From Methanobacteriota archaeon (lineage in GTDB: Archaea > Thermoplasmatota > Poseidoniia > Poseidoniales > Poseidoniaceae): 5,414 nt of DNA. A program made the position numbers and the translations under genes. The notes below the pieces were generated by a model. That model was not told where the DNA came from and searched no databases. It saw only the letters and a program-made list of their open reading frames with translations. Below are positions 1 through 5,414 of this stretch, in pieces. Position 1 is the stretch's first letter. Each line of letters begins with the position of its first letter. The stretch is taken from the NCBI GenBank assembly GCA_018662715.1, contig JABJFP010000071.1, positions 1-5,414 on the forward strand, given 5' to 3'.

Positions 1-150
1 GTAAGAGTAGACACACCGCTCCTGAAGGCGGGGGCATTGATGCTCACACATGACCTCAACCAACTCGGAGTCGTTGACCGAGACGGGACACTCGTTGGAG
101 TCGTTGGTCACAACACCCTTGCAAAAGTGATGCCGCGTTTTATTCTGTGA
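1..150 (+). CDS. C-terminal end of a CBS-domain protein (5' end outside window)
   Basis: Reading frame 1 is open from the first base to a TGA at 148-150, giving 49 residues that end in PRFIL. The pattern DTPLLKAGALM, then LNQLGVVDRDGTLVGVVG, then a short helix (NTLAKVM), is that of a CBS motif: a helix, two hydrophobic beta strands around an Asp-x-Asp-Gly turn, and a closing helix. CBS domains usually come in pairs and bind adenine nucleotides to regulate an attached enzyme, channel or transporter, or they stand alone. The attached part lies upstream of the window, so the full protein cannot be named. The domain ends within a few residues of the stop, so it is the C-terminal module. The stop abuts the stop of the convergent DUF373 gene. 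The CBS call rests on motif reading only; the frame itself is well supported by lack of stops and protein-like composition. Confidence 0.75.
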   Translation, partial: VRVDTPLLKAGALMLTHDLNQLGVVDRDGTLVGVVGHNTLAKVMPRFIL

Positions 151-1272
151 TCAAATTCCCCAATAACGGTCAGCTTGGGCTTGTTTTGCTTGGAGTGTTC
201 GGACAACAGTCATTACCATCCAGAGCACAACCACCCAAATCAATGGGGTTGTCAAGTCGTCCAGAATCATGTTAACGCTGAATTCGTAAGATGATCCCTC
301 CAGTACACGGATGGCGATATCGAGAGCCGTGTTGAGGAAGGAGTAGACGACCATGCCAAACACGCTAAGGACAATCAAACTACCAGAAAACGACCCGCGC
401 TTCAAACGAAGAAGCATAAATCCAGCTGTTGATGTCAAGAAGGCAATGATAATCCAGGCGAGTGAAGAGTGAATCACGTTCAACCATACAACGGACTGCG
501 CTGCCGAATTGACATCTTGCTGGCTGAATGCACGCCACCCTTCCGCTACGGCGAAAATAGCACTGAAAAGAGTGGCCGTCCAAAGAAGCGAGGAAAACAT
601 CGCGGCGTCGGCATTTTCTCGCATTTCCTGAATCACACGGTTAACCGTAGATTCAATTCCTGCACCTTTGCTGAAGATGTACAGCCCGAGGACCAAGGGG
701 AGGGCACCGATGACAATCCCGCCGATTTCGTTGGGGAGCATGATTCCGAGCCCCAAGATGGCCATGACCGCACCAAGTGGAATCATGATTTTTGAACGCC
801 ATTTTGGGTCTTCAAGGGCTTTTACGATGTAATAGTACGTCCCTTCAATACCCTTCGATTGCTTGACAATAATTTTCTGAACATGGTCAATGCGGACTTG
901 AGATTGTATGATAGGTAGGACGCTTTCATCTTCAACGCCGTCTGTAACAAGAATGGCTTCATCTGGTTGGAACAAGGAGACAACTTCCTCAAGTTGAGCA
1001 GCCACGGCTCGGTCAGAGCGCATTCCGACCTTTTCATCACCGGTAAGAATGGCGATTTCGATTTCATCTTCCTCTCCCTTGGCTTCAACCAAGGCGTCGT
1101 GTTGAGACAATGCTCCAAGAATTGCGTTTGTGTCGCTTTCTTCAGGGTCTGCAATCCCGAGTTTCAAAGCGGCAGTGAGGACTTGCCTCCGGCCGACAAC
1201 AGGCCCTCGAATTGAAGTCTTGATGCCAAGGTCGTTATCCCGGTCAACCGTCAATACAAGAGTTCTCGTCAT
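151..1272 (-). CDS. DUF373 family membrane protein (archaeal, function unknown)
   Basis: This 373-residue protein has the expected DUF373/COG2237 architecture. The soluble N-terminal domain (about 1-160) carries the family's characteristic stretches: LTVDRDNDLG (7-16), GPVVGR (23-28), DPEESDTNA (42-50), LTGDEKVG (76-83), VTDGVEDE (109-116) and KQSKGIEGTYY (137-147). About six hydrophobic segments follow at roughly 162-179, 183-201, 226-243, 261-286, 297-316 and 342-358, then a short polar tail. The acidic and DG-rich motifs suggest a ligand- or metal-binding soluble domain on a membrane anchor, but no activity is established that I know of. The ATG at 1272 is chosen because translation there gives the typical N-terminus and an excellent Shine-Dalgarno lies just upstream. 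It is the last gene of the minus-strand block, 111 bases after the acyltransferase, and could be co-transcribed or have its own promoter in that gap. Family assignment is strong; function is open. Confidence 0.9.
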   Translation of the reverse strand: MTRTLVLTVDRDNDLGIKTSIRGPVVGRRQVLTAALKLGIADPEESDTNAILGALSQHDALVEAKGEEDEIEIAILTGDEKVGMRSDRAVAAQLEEVVSLFQPDEAILVTDGVEDESVLPIIQSQVRIDHVQKIIVKQSKGIEGTYYYIVKALEDPKWRSKIMIPLGAVMAILGLGIMLPNEIGGIVIGALPLVLGLYIFSKGAGIESTVNRVIQEMRENADAAMFSSLLWTATLFSAIFAVAEGWRAFSQQDVNSAAQSVVWLNVIHSSLAWIIIAFLTSTAGFMLLRLKRGSFSGSLIVLSVFGMVVYSFLNTALDIAIRVLEGSSYEFSVNMILDDLTTPLIWVVVLWMVMTVVRTLQAKQAQADRYWGI

Positions 1273-1276
1273 CGCT

Positions 1277-1284
1277 TCACCTCC
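1277..1284 (-). promoter_or_regulatory. Strong Shine-Dalgarno of the DUF373 gene
   Basis: On the minus strand the eight bases GGAGGTGA lie four bases before the ATG at 1272. This is fully complementary to the conserved anti-SD (UCACCUCC) at the archaeal 16S rRNA 3' end. It fixes the start codon and implies a leadered transcript for this gene. Confidence 0.8.
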
Positions 1285-1383
1285 GCTCCTTGTTAGCCCA
1301 CTGACGACCTTTCATTCAAAACCTTGTGCATTTCTTTCAGCGTTGTGCTTGATTCCGTTTGACTCTAGAAGGTACGAGCAAGT

Positions 1384-2979
1384 TCAACGGGTTGGTCGCA
1401 CTTGTACTGAGACCATGTCGTCTTTCCCTGACGGTGGATCGCTCCAATCAGCATCTCCGGGCAAAATGAGCCCAGCACCTGTTTTGACTAAACGAGCGGC
1501 GATTTCTCTCTGAACTTTGACCAATTCATCCCAATTCGTGTCTTCGTCCTTCCAAATCTTCCATCGCTTCAAATCCCGAGAGCTGCGGACAAGGCGAGCG
1601 TACAACTTCAAATGCAAGCGGGCGGACATCGGCCACCAAATCAAGAAGAGAAGGAATACGCCAACGGCTGGTAAGTACGTGACATATTCAAGCAACCAGT
1701 GGGACAGAAGAAGAGAATTTACCGGACTAGAACTGCTTAGAAGCGACCACGTAATAAAGGCAGATGCAACCATCCACCAGAGCGGAAAGAACACAATGGC
1801 TGAAAGCACTTTGATGGTTCCAATTACGGAGGTATCAATCTCTCGTTTTTTCATCAGCCAGCTCAGGAGGCCGTTTCCTTTGTATGGGGGATAATTCCCT
1901 GCAACTGCACTCCATGTGACAAGTCCAAACATCCAAACAAGCGCCCACAGCCACACTGAAAGCACCTTGAGATAACCCATTGCCGAGAGTGTTTCCGGAC
2001 GGGCGTCGACATCGTAAGGAGTGATGCCTCTGCGCGTCAATTCTGAGAAATGGGTTTCGCAGTCCACAGCCAGCCGTTTGGTTTCCTCTGGCTCGTGAAC
2101 CATCATGTATTCCCAGCCTGCTCGCAATCGGCGAGCCCCTAAGACGGATTCAGCATAGGTCGGCTTGACCAATTTCCCACCCGCAATCCGGTTCTTTTCG
2201 GCGTAGGCAAGGCTCCGACCTTTCCAAATCATGGTCCGCTCCCTCCAGGAGGTTTTCGACAAATTTGCTCTCTGTAATTCAACATCAATGGCCTTTGTGA
2301 CCTCGTCAATCCACATCCGGTCCAAACGGTCCTGCTCGAAGGAATCTGCCATTGTTGCAGGTATCGGGTTCAAATCCATTACTCGTTCAATGACCACAGC
2401 AGCCCGTTCACGGAACGTATGTGATTCGGAATAATGAAGGCCAATCGGGACCAATTGTGGTTCAGGCAACCCTTTTTCTTGAGCCTCACGACGAGCATGA
2501 AGGAGAATTCTTGCCGCCCCTGAGCGTACGCGCTTCACGCCAGATTCAGCATGTGTCGTTCCCTCTGGGAAAATCAAAACCCGCCCTCCATTAGCGATTT
2601 GTACTGACATTTCAGCAAGCATGGTAGCATTTCTCGCCCGTGATGCATGTTTGTCTTTCGAATCTCTTGGACGCTCAACAGGAACCACCCCCGATGCTTT
2701 CAATATACGTCCCAGTATGGGGATTTTGAACAAAGTGTGTTTCGCAATAGTGGTCAATTTACCCGGAAGGGCCGCGGTCATCAGCATGGGGTCAATCAGG
2801 CCGCTTGGATGCCATGTAATGAACAACAGGCCGCCTTCAGGCGGGAGGTTTTCATCGTCTACGATGTTAATTTCCCGGAACCAAATATTGGTGAGGAAAC
2901 GATAGAATCTGCGTATGATGCGGTAGGATAACGGAACCTTTGACTCTTGGCCCCCAGATGGGTCTCGCAACCATCGCAT
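1384..2979 (-). CDS. PlsC/GPAT-like glycerolipid acyltransferase with C-terminal membrane region
   Basis: This 531-residue protein has an N-terminal LPLAT domain (about 30-235). The catalytic block is WHPSGLID at 56-63, with His57 and Asp63 separated by five residues (H-x5-D). Next come VVPVERPRD (98-106), FPEGTTH (137-143, acceptor-phosphate block) and VPIGLHY (177-183). H-x5-D with a following Pro is typical, as far as I know, of the subfamily that includes yeast Sct1/Gpt2-type glycerol-3-phosphate acyltransferases and many bacterial homologues, rather than of H-x4-D PlsC. After a charged linker there are hydrophobic segments near 336-360, 386-415 and 425-450, so the protein is membrane bound. 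The likely reaction is acyl transfer to a glycerol phosphate or lysophospholipid; the exact substrate cannot be read. ATG 2979 is the first start after an in-frame TAA; the possible RBS (GGTAAGGTAG, ending at 2993) is distant and weak. It lies 51 bases after priL. A fatty-acyl transferase is unusual in an archaeon. Confidence 0.87.
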   Translation of the reverse strand: MRWLRDPSGGQESKVPLSYRIIRRFYRFLTNIWFREINIVDDENLPPEGGLLFITWHPSGLIDPMLMTAALPGKLTTIAKHTLFKIPILGRILKASGVVPVERPRDSKDKHASRARNATMLAEMSVQIANGGRVLIFPEGTTHAESGVKRVRSGAARILLHARREAQEKGLPEPQLVPIGLHYSESHTFRERAAVVIERVMDLNPIPATMADSFEQDRLDRMWIDEVTKAIDVELQRANLSKTSWRERTMIWKGRSLAYAEKNRIAGGKLVKPTYAESVLGARRLRAGWEYMMVHEPEETKRLAVDCETHFSELTRRGITPYDVDARPETLSAMGYLKVLSVWLWALVWMFGLVTWSAVAGNYPPYKGNGLLSWLMKKREIDTSVIGTIKVLSAIVFFPLWWMVASAFITWSLLSSSSPVNSLLLSHWLLEYVTYLPAVGVFLLFLIWWPMSARLHLKLYARLVRSSRDLKRWKIWKDEDTNWDELVKVQREIAARLVKTGAGLILPGDADWSDPPSGKDDMVSVQVRPTR

Positions 2980-3030
2980 GATAAGCGGAAGTCTACCTTA
3001 CCTTTTAGCAACATCTCCGCCGCTATGAAT

Positions 3031-4272
3031 TCAATCATCATCAGAGGAGGACTTCTGTTCCGCGGAACCTTCGGGCTGGGCAGGTTCCTTTTCAACCGAT
3101 TCTGCAGGTTTTGAGGTAAGGCGCTTCCATCGCTGAGTCGCTCTAATGTACTTCAGAGGATGGTCCATCCAAGGTTGGTCGCAGGTACGATTGTCACCAG
3201 GGAGTACGGGGCAATTGTGATTGATCTTCAGTTTCCCACATCCAGCAGGAGTGTATTCGTGCTGGTAAACATGCTCTACTTGATAGGAGGTTGTTGATTC
3301 ACTAAAATCCGGAGCACCTCTGAAGAAGCCGACACAGGCCTCTTGCGGAAGTGCAAGAGTGGCGGCCATTGAGGCTAAAAAAAGGCGCCCAAAGTGGTTA
3401 ACGTTGACTCCGTTCGTGAGTTCGGCGATGATTTTTTGCATGCAAGGAGGCCAATCGCTCTCTTCTGCTCCAACCAATGCAATAGCTTCACTCGCTTTAT
3501 TGGCCATCAAATTACGAACAATTCCAACTGGTTCAGCAAGACGTACGGCCAAATCTGTCGTGACCTCAGCCATCTTCTCTAGCGCTTCTTGCTCAATGCC
3601 TCGCTTGATGCGCTCTCGAAGCAAACGCGCAAGTTTGGCTGATGATGTGTATTGTCGTTCATTATGGAGGGTTACCCAACCATCTTTCAGGTCAACGTTA
3701 GGAAGCCGCCAGCGGTCTCCAGTAATTTTTGGGCAGATTTCAATGAAATCGGAGAGACCTATTTTCCAGAGTGAAGAGTTCCCCTGCCTTAATTGACGCA
3801 TGCTCGTTGAAGAGGATGCAAGAACTGCTGAACCTGTAGGCTGTGAGATTCGGACTGCTTCCGAGATGTAGGTTTCAGCAAGAACGGGTAGATTGACTTC
3901 ATCTTGAATCAACAGTTGTTCTGCACGCGCCGCTTCCGCTTGTGCCCATCGAGCAATCAGCCGTTCATCTTCGCTTGCGCAGACCACGAGACGGGCATAA
4001 TAGAACGAAAACGCCTCAATAAGACGACCTTCCTCAGTGTGAATATCTCCTCCAACAACCTGTACGCCTTCTTTCGATTGAACTGAATCAATGAGACGAA
4101 TCCGAGCGCGTTGACGGGCTTTTTCCATCCACGGTCCGTCCAGCAATTCGTTGAGGTCAATTGAGTGCCGCTGTGCCATATCCCTAATCCATTGGGCTGC
4201 TTGAGGAAGGAACGGGTATCGTGCGAAGGTAACTTCATCCGTCAAAACCGGGGGTATGGTTGGGACGGGCAT
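3031..4272 (-). CDS. priL: DNA primase large subunit PriL (Fe-S)
   Basis: PriL is the non-catalytic large subunit of the archaeo-eukaryotic primase. It pairs with the catalytic PriS and supports primer initiation and length control at replication forks. This 413-residue protein opens with a region typical of archaeal PriL (ARYPFLPQAAQWI, 17-29) and has a helical N-terminal domain to about 260. Its C-terminal Fe-S domain contains the four expected cluster ligands: Cys277 in WPPCM, Cys345 in YTPAGC, Cys354 in NHNC and Cys364 in RTC. The signature TSYQVEHVYQ is at 328-337 and HPLKYI at 371-376. Residues from about 386 form a Pro/Glu/Ser/Asp-rich tail ending in DDD, probably disordered. The ATG at 4272 is supported by TGAGGTA five bases upstream. 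It is the first gene of the minus-strand block and diverges from mptE. The small subunit gene is not in the window. No frame damage is seen. Confidence 0.93.
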   Translation of the reverse strand: MPVPTIPPVLTDEVTFARYPFLPQAAQWIRDMAQRHSIDLNELLDGPWMEKARQRARIRLIDSVQSKEGVQVVGGDIHTEEGRLIEAFSFYYARLVVCASEDERLIARWAQAEAARAEQLLIQDEVNLPVLAETYISEAVRISQPTGSAVLASSSTSMRQLRQGNSSLWKIGLSDFIEICPKITGDRWRLPNVDLKDGWVTLHNERQYTSSAKLARLLRERIKRGIEQEALEKMAEVTTDLAVRLAEPVGIVRNLMANKASEAIALVGAEESDWPPCMQKIIAELTNGVNVNHFGRLFLASMAATLALPQEACVGFFRGAPDFSESTTSYQVEHVYQHEYTPAGCGKLKINHNCPVLPGDNRTCDQPWMDHPLKYIRATQRWKRLTSKPAESVEKEPAQPEGSAEQKSSSDDD

Positions 4273-4350
4273 GGCCCTACCTCAGCGGCCACGGATTATG
4301 AAGTTCAATGTTGGAGATGGTTTCTTGTGGCTGTGACGATTGGAGGCGCC
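4273..4350. promoter_or_regulatory. Divergent spacer between priL and mptE with both ribosome-binding sites
   Basis: This 78-base spacer must hold the promoters for both outward-facing genes unless mptE is read from further back inside the priL coding region. On the minus strand TGAGGTA (4278-4284) serves priL. On the plus strand GGAGG (4342-4346), four bases before the ATG, serves mptE. I could not find a convincing TATA box or BRE for either direction, so only the ribosome-binding sites are well supported. Confidence 0.55.
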
Positions 4351-5088
4351 ATGGATGAATCGCTTCTTACGCAAGTGATTGACATTCAAAACGATGTGCG
4401 GGCCGCCTTTGGTTGGCCTTACAAGGACGATGTTAAGAGCGCCAATGGACTGTATCAACTGTTTCAAACCTCGGAGCCTCTCGGTGTTGCACATTGGTCG
4501 AACGAAGCGCGTCAACACACCCTCGGTACTGTTCGGGACGTGTTGCGCAAATCACATCACATCGTAGTGGTTGGAGCGGCTACGGCCCAGGGTGATTTTA
4601 ATCGCGAATGGCCTCGTGGAACCTCCTTCATTGCCGCTGATGGAGCCGTGGGTGCATTTCCAGACGGCATCAAACCAGTTTGCGTCGTCACCGACCTTGA
4701 CGGTGCGGAACATTTGGACCGCGCTGCTTCGGCTGGCGTAACTTTGGTGGTCCATGCTCATGGAGACAACCAACATCGTTGGGAGAGAATGATACCTCAG
4801 TGGGCTGAAAACGGGCAACCTCCTTTGGTTTTAACACACCAAACTGGTGAATCCTATGAGGGCATGTACAATCCCGGGGGATTCACTGATGGAGATCGGG
4901 CTGCTTGCTTCCTCAATTGGTTAGGAATTGACCTGAATAAAGTGGAATTGGTTGGCTTTTCAACTGACACAATCGGCCCTTGGTCGGGAAGTACCAATGA
5001 GGAGCAAAAAATTAGAAAGTTGACATGGATGCAAAGGATACTAGAATTATTAAATGGTGATTTTAGTAAGTTTATTGCTCAAAAATAG
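4351..5088 (+). CDS. mptE: 6-hydroxymethyl-7,8-dihydropterin pyrophosphokinase, archaeal MptE type (DUF115)
   Basis: MptE transfers diphosphate from ATP to 6-hydroxymethyl-7,8-dihydropterin (EC 2.7.6.3), giving the activated pterin for tetrahydromethanopterin or folate-type cofactors in the cytoplasm. It is the archaeal replacement for bacterial FolK and unrelated to it. The 245-residue protein shows the family blocks in order: KDDVKSANGLYQL (25-37), IVVVGAAT (71-78), FIAADGAV (93-100), VVTDLDG (112-118), VHAHGDN (134-140), GGFTDGDRA (176-184), GFSTDTIGPWS (202-212) and a C-terminal Lys-rich helix (220-235). The first block is usually GxGPSL-like in relatives; here it is GAATAQ, a mild departure. 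ATG 4351 is chosen because GGAGG lies four bases upstream and the family alignment starts there. The open frame extends back to an ATG at 4165, but that part is antisense to priL. GTG codons at 4327 and 4333 are less likely starts. The 3' end is notably AT-rich. Confidence 0.9.
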   Translation: MDESLLTQVIDIQNDVRAAFGWPYKDDVKSANGLYQLFQTSEPLGVAHWSNEARQHTLGTVRDVLRKSHHIVVVGAATAQGDFNREWPRGTSFIAADGAVGAFPDGIKPVCVVTDLDGAEHLDRAASAGVTLVVHAHGDNQHRWERMIPQWAENGQPPLVLTHQTGESYEGMYNPGGFTDGDRAACFLNWLGIDLNKVELVGFSTDTIGPWSGSTNEEQKIRKLTWMQRILELLNGDFSKFIAQK

Positions 5089-5091
5089 GCA

Positions 5092-5096
5092 TTTTT
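5092..5096 (+). terminator. Possible oligo-T termination signal after mptE
   Basis: A run of five T lies three bases after the mptE stop (TAG 5086-5088), and more T-rich sequence follows (5105-5115). Archaeal RNA polymerase terminates at oligo-T in the non-template strand without needing a hairpin. No stem is seen. The run is short, so this is tentative. Confidence 0.35.
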
Positions 5097-5103
5097 AACA
5101 ACT

Positions 5104-5112
5104 GTTTATTTT
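5104..5112 (+). promoter_or_regulatory. TATA-like promoter element for the downstream exported-protein gene
   Basis: GTTTATTTT is centred near 5108, about 26 bases before the ATG at 5134. That is the usual distance from an archaeal TATA box to the transcription start, so transcription would begin at or next to the ATG, giving a leaderless mRNA. The absence of any Shine-Dalgarno before 5134 agrees. The surrounding DNA is AT-rich overall, so a chance match is possible. Confidence 0.42.
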
Positions 5113-5133
5113 CTTGCCTCAGAACATAACCAT

Positions 5134-5414
5134 ATGAAGGTGAAGGATAACTCATTATCCATGACGAAGCGTAATGCTTGGGTAAATCCGGTCATGTGGT
5201 TCGTTGCTGTTCTCGTCGTCAATAGCCTTTGGACCGCCGTCGCTTCACAGGAGGCTCCTAACGAGGTTAACTCGCCTTCGCAAACTCAAACCTATCGAGA
5301 AGTCGTCGTCGCTCCAGTTGCAGACCTTGACCGTGCACTACCTGCAAGAATCGCAGTCACCTTCTCAGCAGAGAACACCGATTCGGGCTCAATTGGCTAT
5401 TCTATTCTGCTTGA
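5134..5414 (+). CDS. Exported or membrane-anchored protein of unknown function (3' end outside window)
   Basis: An open frame runs from ATG 5134 to the window end (93 complete codons, no stop). The N-terminus is a Sec-type signal sequence: a basic n-region (KR at 12-13), a hydrophobic core from about 20 to 37 (VMWFVAVLVV then LWTAVA) and a possible cleavage site around AVAS/QE (35-40). The mature part starts with an acidic, Pro/Ser/Gln-rich stretch and leads into what may be beta-strands (YREVVVAPVADL, then ARIAVTFSAEN). This suggests an extracytoplasmic beta-rich domain, but I do not recognise a family. Two starts are possible: ATG 5134, with no ribosome-binding site but a well-placed TATA-like box (leaderless), or ATG 5161 (M10), which has AGGTGA at 5138-5143 with a long 17-base spacing. 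Both keep the signal peptide. I prefer 5134 with modest certainty. Confidence 0.7.
   Translation, partial: MKVKDNSLSMTKRNAWVNPVMWFVAVLVVNSLWTAVASQEAPNEVNSPSQTQTYREVVVAPVADLDRALPARIAVTFSAENTDSGSIGYSILL
5145..5160. repeat. Perfect 6+6 inverted repeat directly before the second ATG
   Basis: GGATAA (5145-5150), four bases CTCA, then TTATCC (5155-5160) form a perfect inverted repeat that ends immediately before ATG 5161. It could be a small RNA hairpin near the translation start or a dimeric-regulator binding site just downstream of the inferred transcription start. If translation begins at 5134 it lies inside codons 4-9. At this size a chance origin cannot be excluded. Confidence 0.45.

Noticed and set aside
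67..106. Direct repeat GGAGTCGTTG at 67-76 and 97-106
   Set aside because: Both copies encode Gly-Val-Val in the two beta strands of the CBS motif, so protein similarity and codon choice explain it.
781..790. Ten-base palindrome AATCATGATT
   Set aside because: It lies inside the DUF373 coding region, is short, and has no partner sites or promoter context.
1297..1335. Twelve-codon minus-strand ORF in the gap upstream of DUF373
   Set aside because: It has no ribosome-binding site, is very short and has no recognisable regulatory peptide composition; it is expected by chance.
1273..1383. Possible promoter (TTTTGAAT on the minus strand) in the gap before DUF373
   Set aside because: The match to an archaeal TATA box is poor and no BRE-like purines are clear. 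A promoter may exist here but I cannot support a position.
1130..1513. Plus-strand 127-residue open frame across the DUF373 start and the acyltransferase end
   Set aside because: It is antisense to two well-supported genes, has no Shine-Dalgarno, and its translation has the Ser/Arg/Pro bias of a complementary-strand shadow.
2859..3095. Minus-strand 78-residue open frame spanning the priL/acyltransferase junction
   Set aside because: It overlaps the end of priL and the start of the acyltransferase in another frame, and its translation lacks domain-like features. It is a shadow frame.
4165..4350. Upstream extension of the mptE open frame to an ATG at 4165
   Set aside because: It runs antisense through the conserved N-terminus of priL, its translation is Cys/Trp/Arg-rich and unlike MptE, and a Shine-Dalgarno marks ATG 4351.

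Overview
The window looks like a piece of an archaeal chromosome, most likely a planktonic euryarchaeon/Thermoplasmatota of the Marine Group II (Poseidoniales) kind. Three genes support an archaeal origin: a DNA primase large subunit (PriL) with its four iron-sulfur cysteines, an archaeal-type 6-hydroxymethyl-dihydropterin pyrophosphokinase (MptE, DUF115-like), and a DUF373 membrane protein, a family centred on archaea. The narrower Marine Group II placement is an inference from the mid-range GC content, the dense layout and the presence of a bacterial/eukaryotic-style glycerolipid acyltransferase beside archaeal information-processing genes. It is not proven by the sequence.

Layout. Bases 1-150 hold the 3' end of a plus-strand gene whose last ~49 residues look like the end of a CBS domain. 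Its stop codon directly abuts the stop codon of a minus-strand block, giving a convergent junction with no intergenic base. The minus-strand block, in transcription order, is priL (4272 to 3031), a PlsC/GPAT-like acyltransferase with a C-terminal membrane region (2979 to 1384), and the DUF373 membrane protein (1272 to 151). The gaps within it are 51 and 111 bases. On the other side of a 78-base divergent spacer, mptE runs on the plus strand (4351-5088). After a short AT-rich gap comes the 5' part of a gene for an exported or membrane-anchored protein (5134 to beyond the window end). This gap has a TATA-like element about 26 bases before the first ATG, which would suit a leaderless transcript.

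Function. PriL is the regulatory/initiation subunit of replicative primase, and MptE makes the activated pterin used for tetrahydromethanopterin- or folate-type C1 carriers. The acyltransferase would add a fatty acyl group to a glycerol phosphate or lysolipid, which is unexpected in an archaeon because canonical archaeal membranes use isoprenoid ethers. DUF373 is a membrane protein of unknown role with a soluble N-terminal domain. I see no mobile element, CRISPR array, tRNA or rRNA. No stretch over 300 bases lacks a gene. The most notable items are the archaeal GPAT-like acyltransferase with its H-x5-D catalytic motif, its placement between primase and DUF373, and the hairpin/palindrome and promoter arrangement at the start of the last gene. 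I found no clear evidence of a wholly new multi-gene system here.
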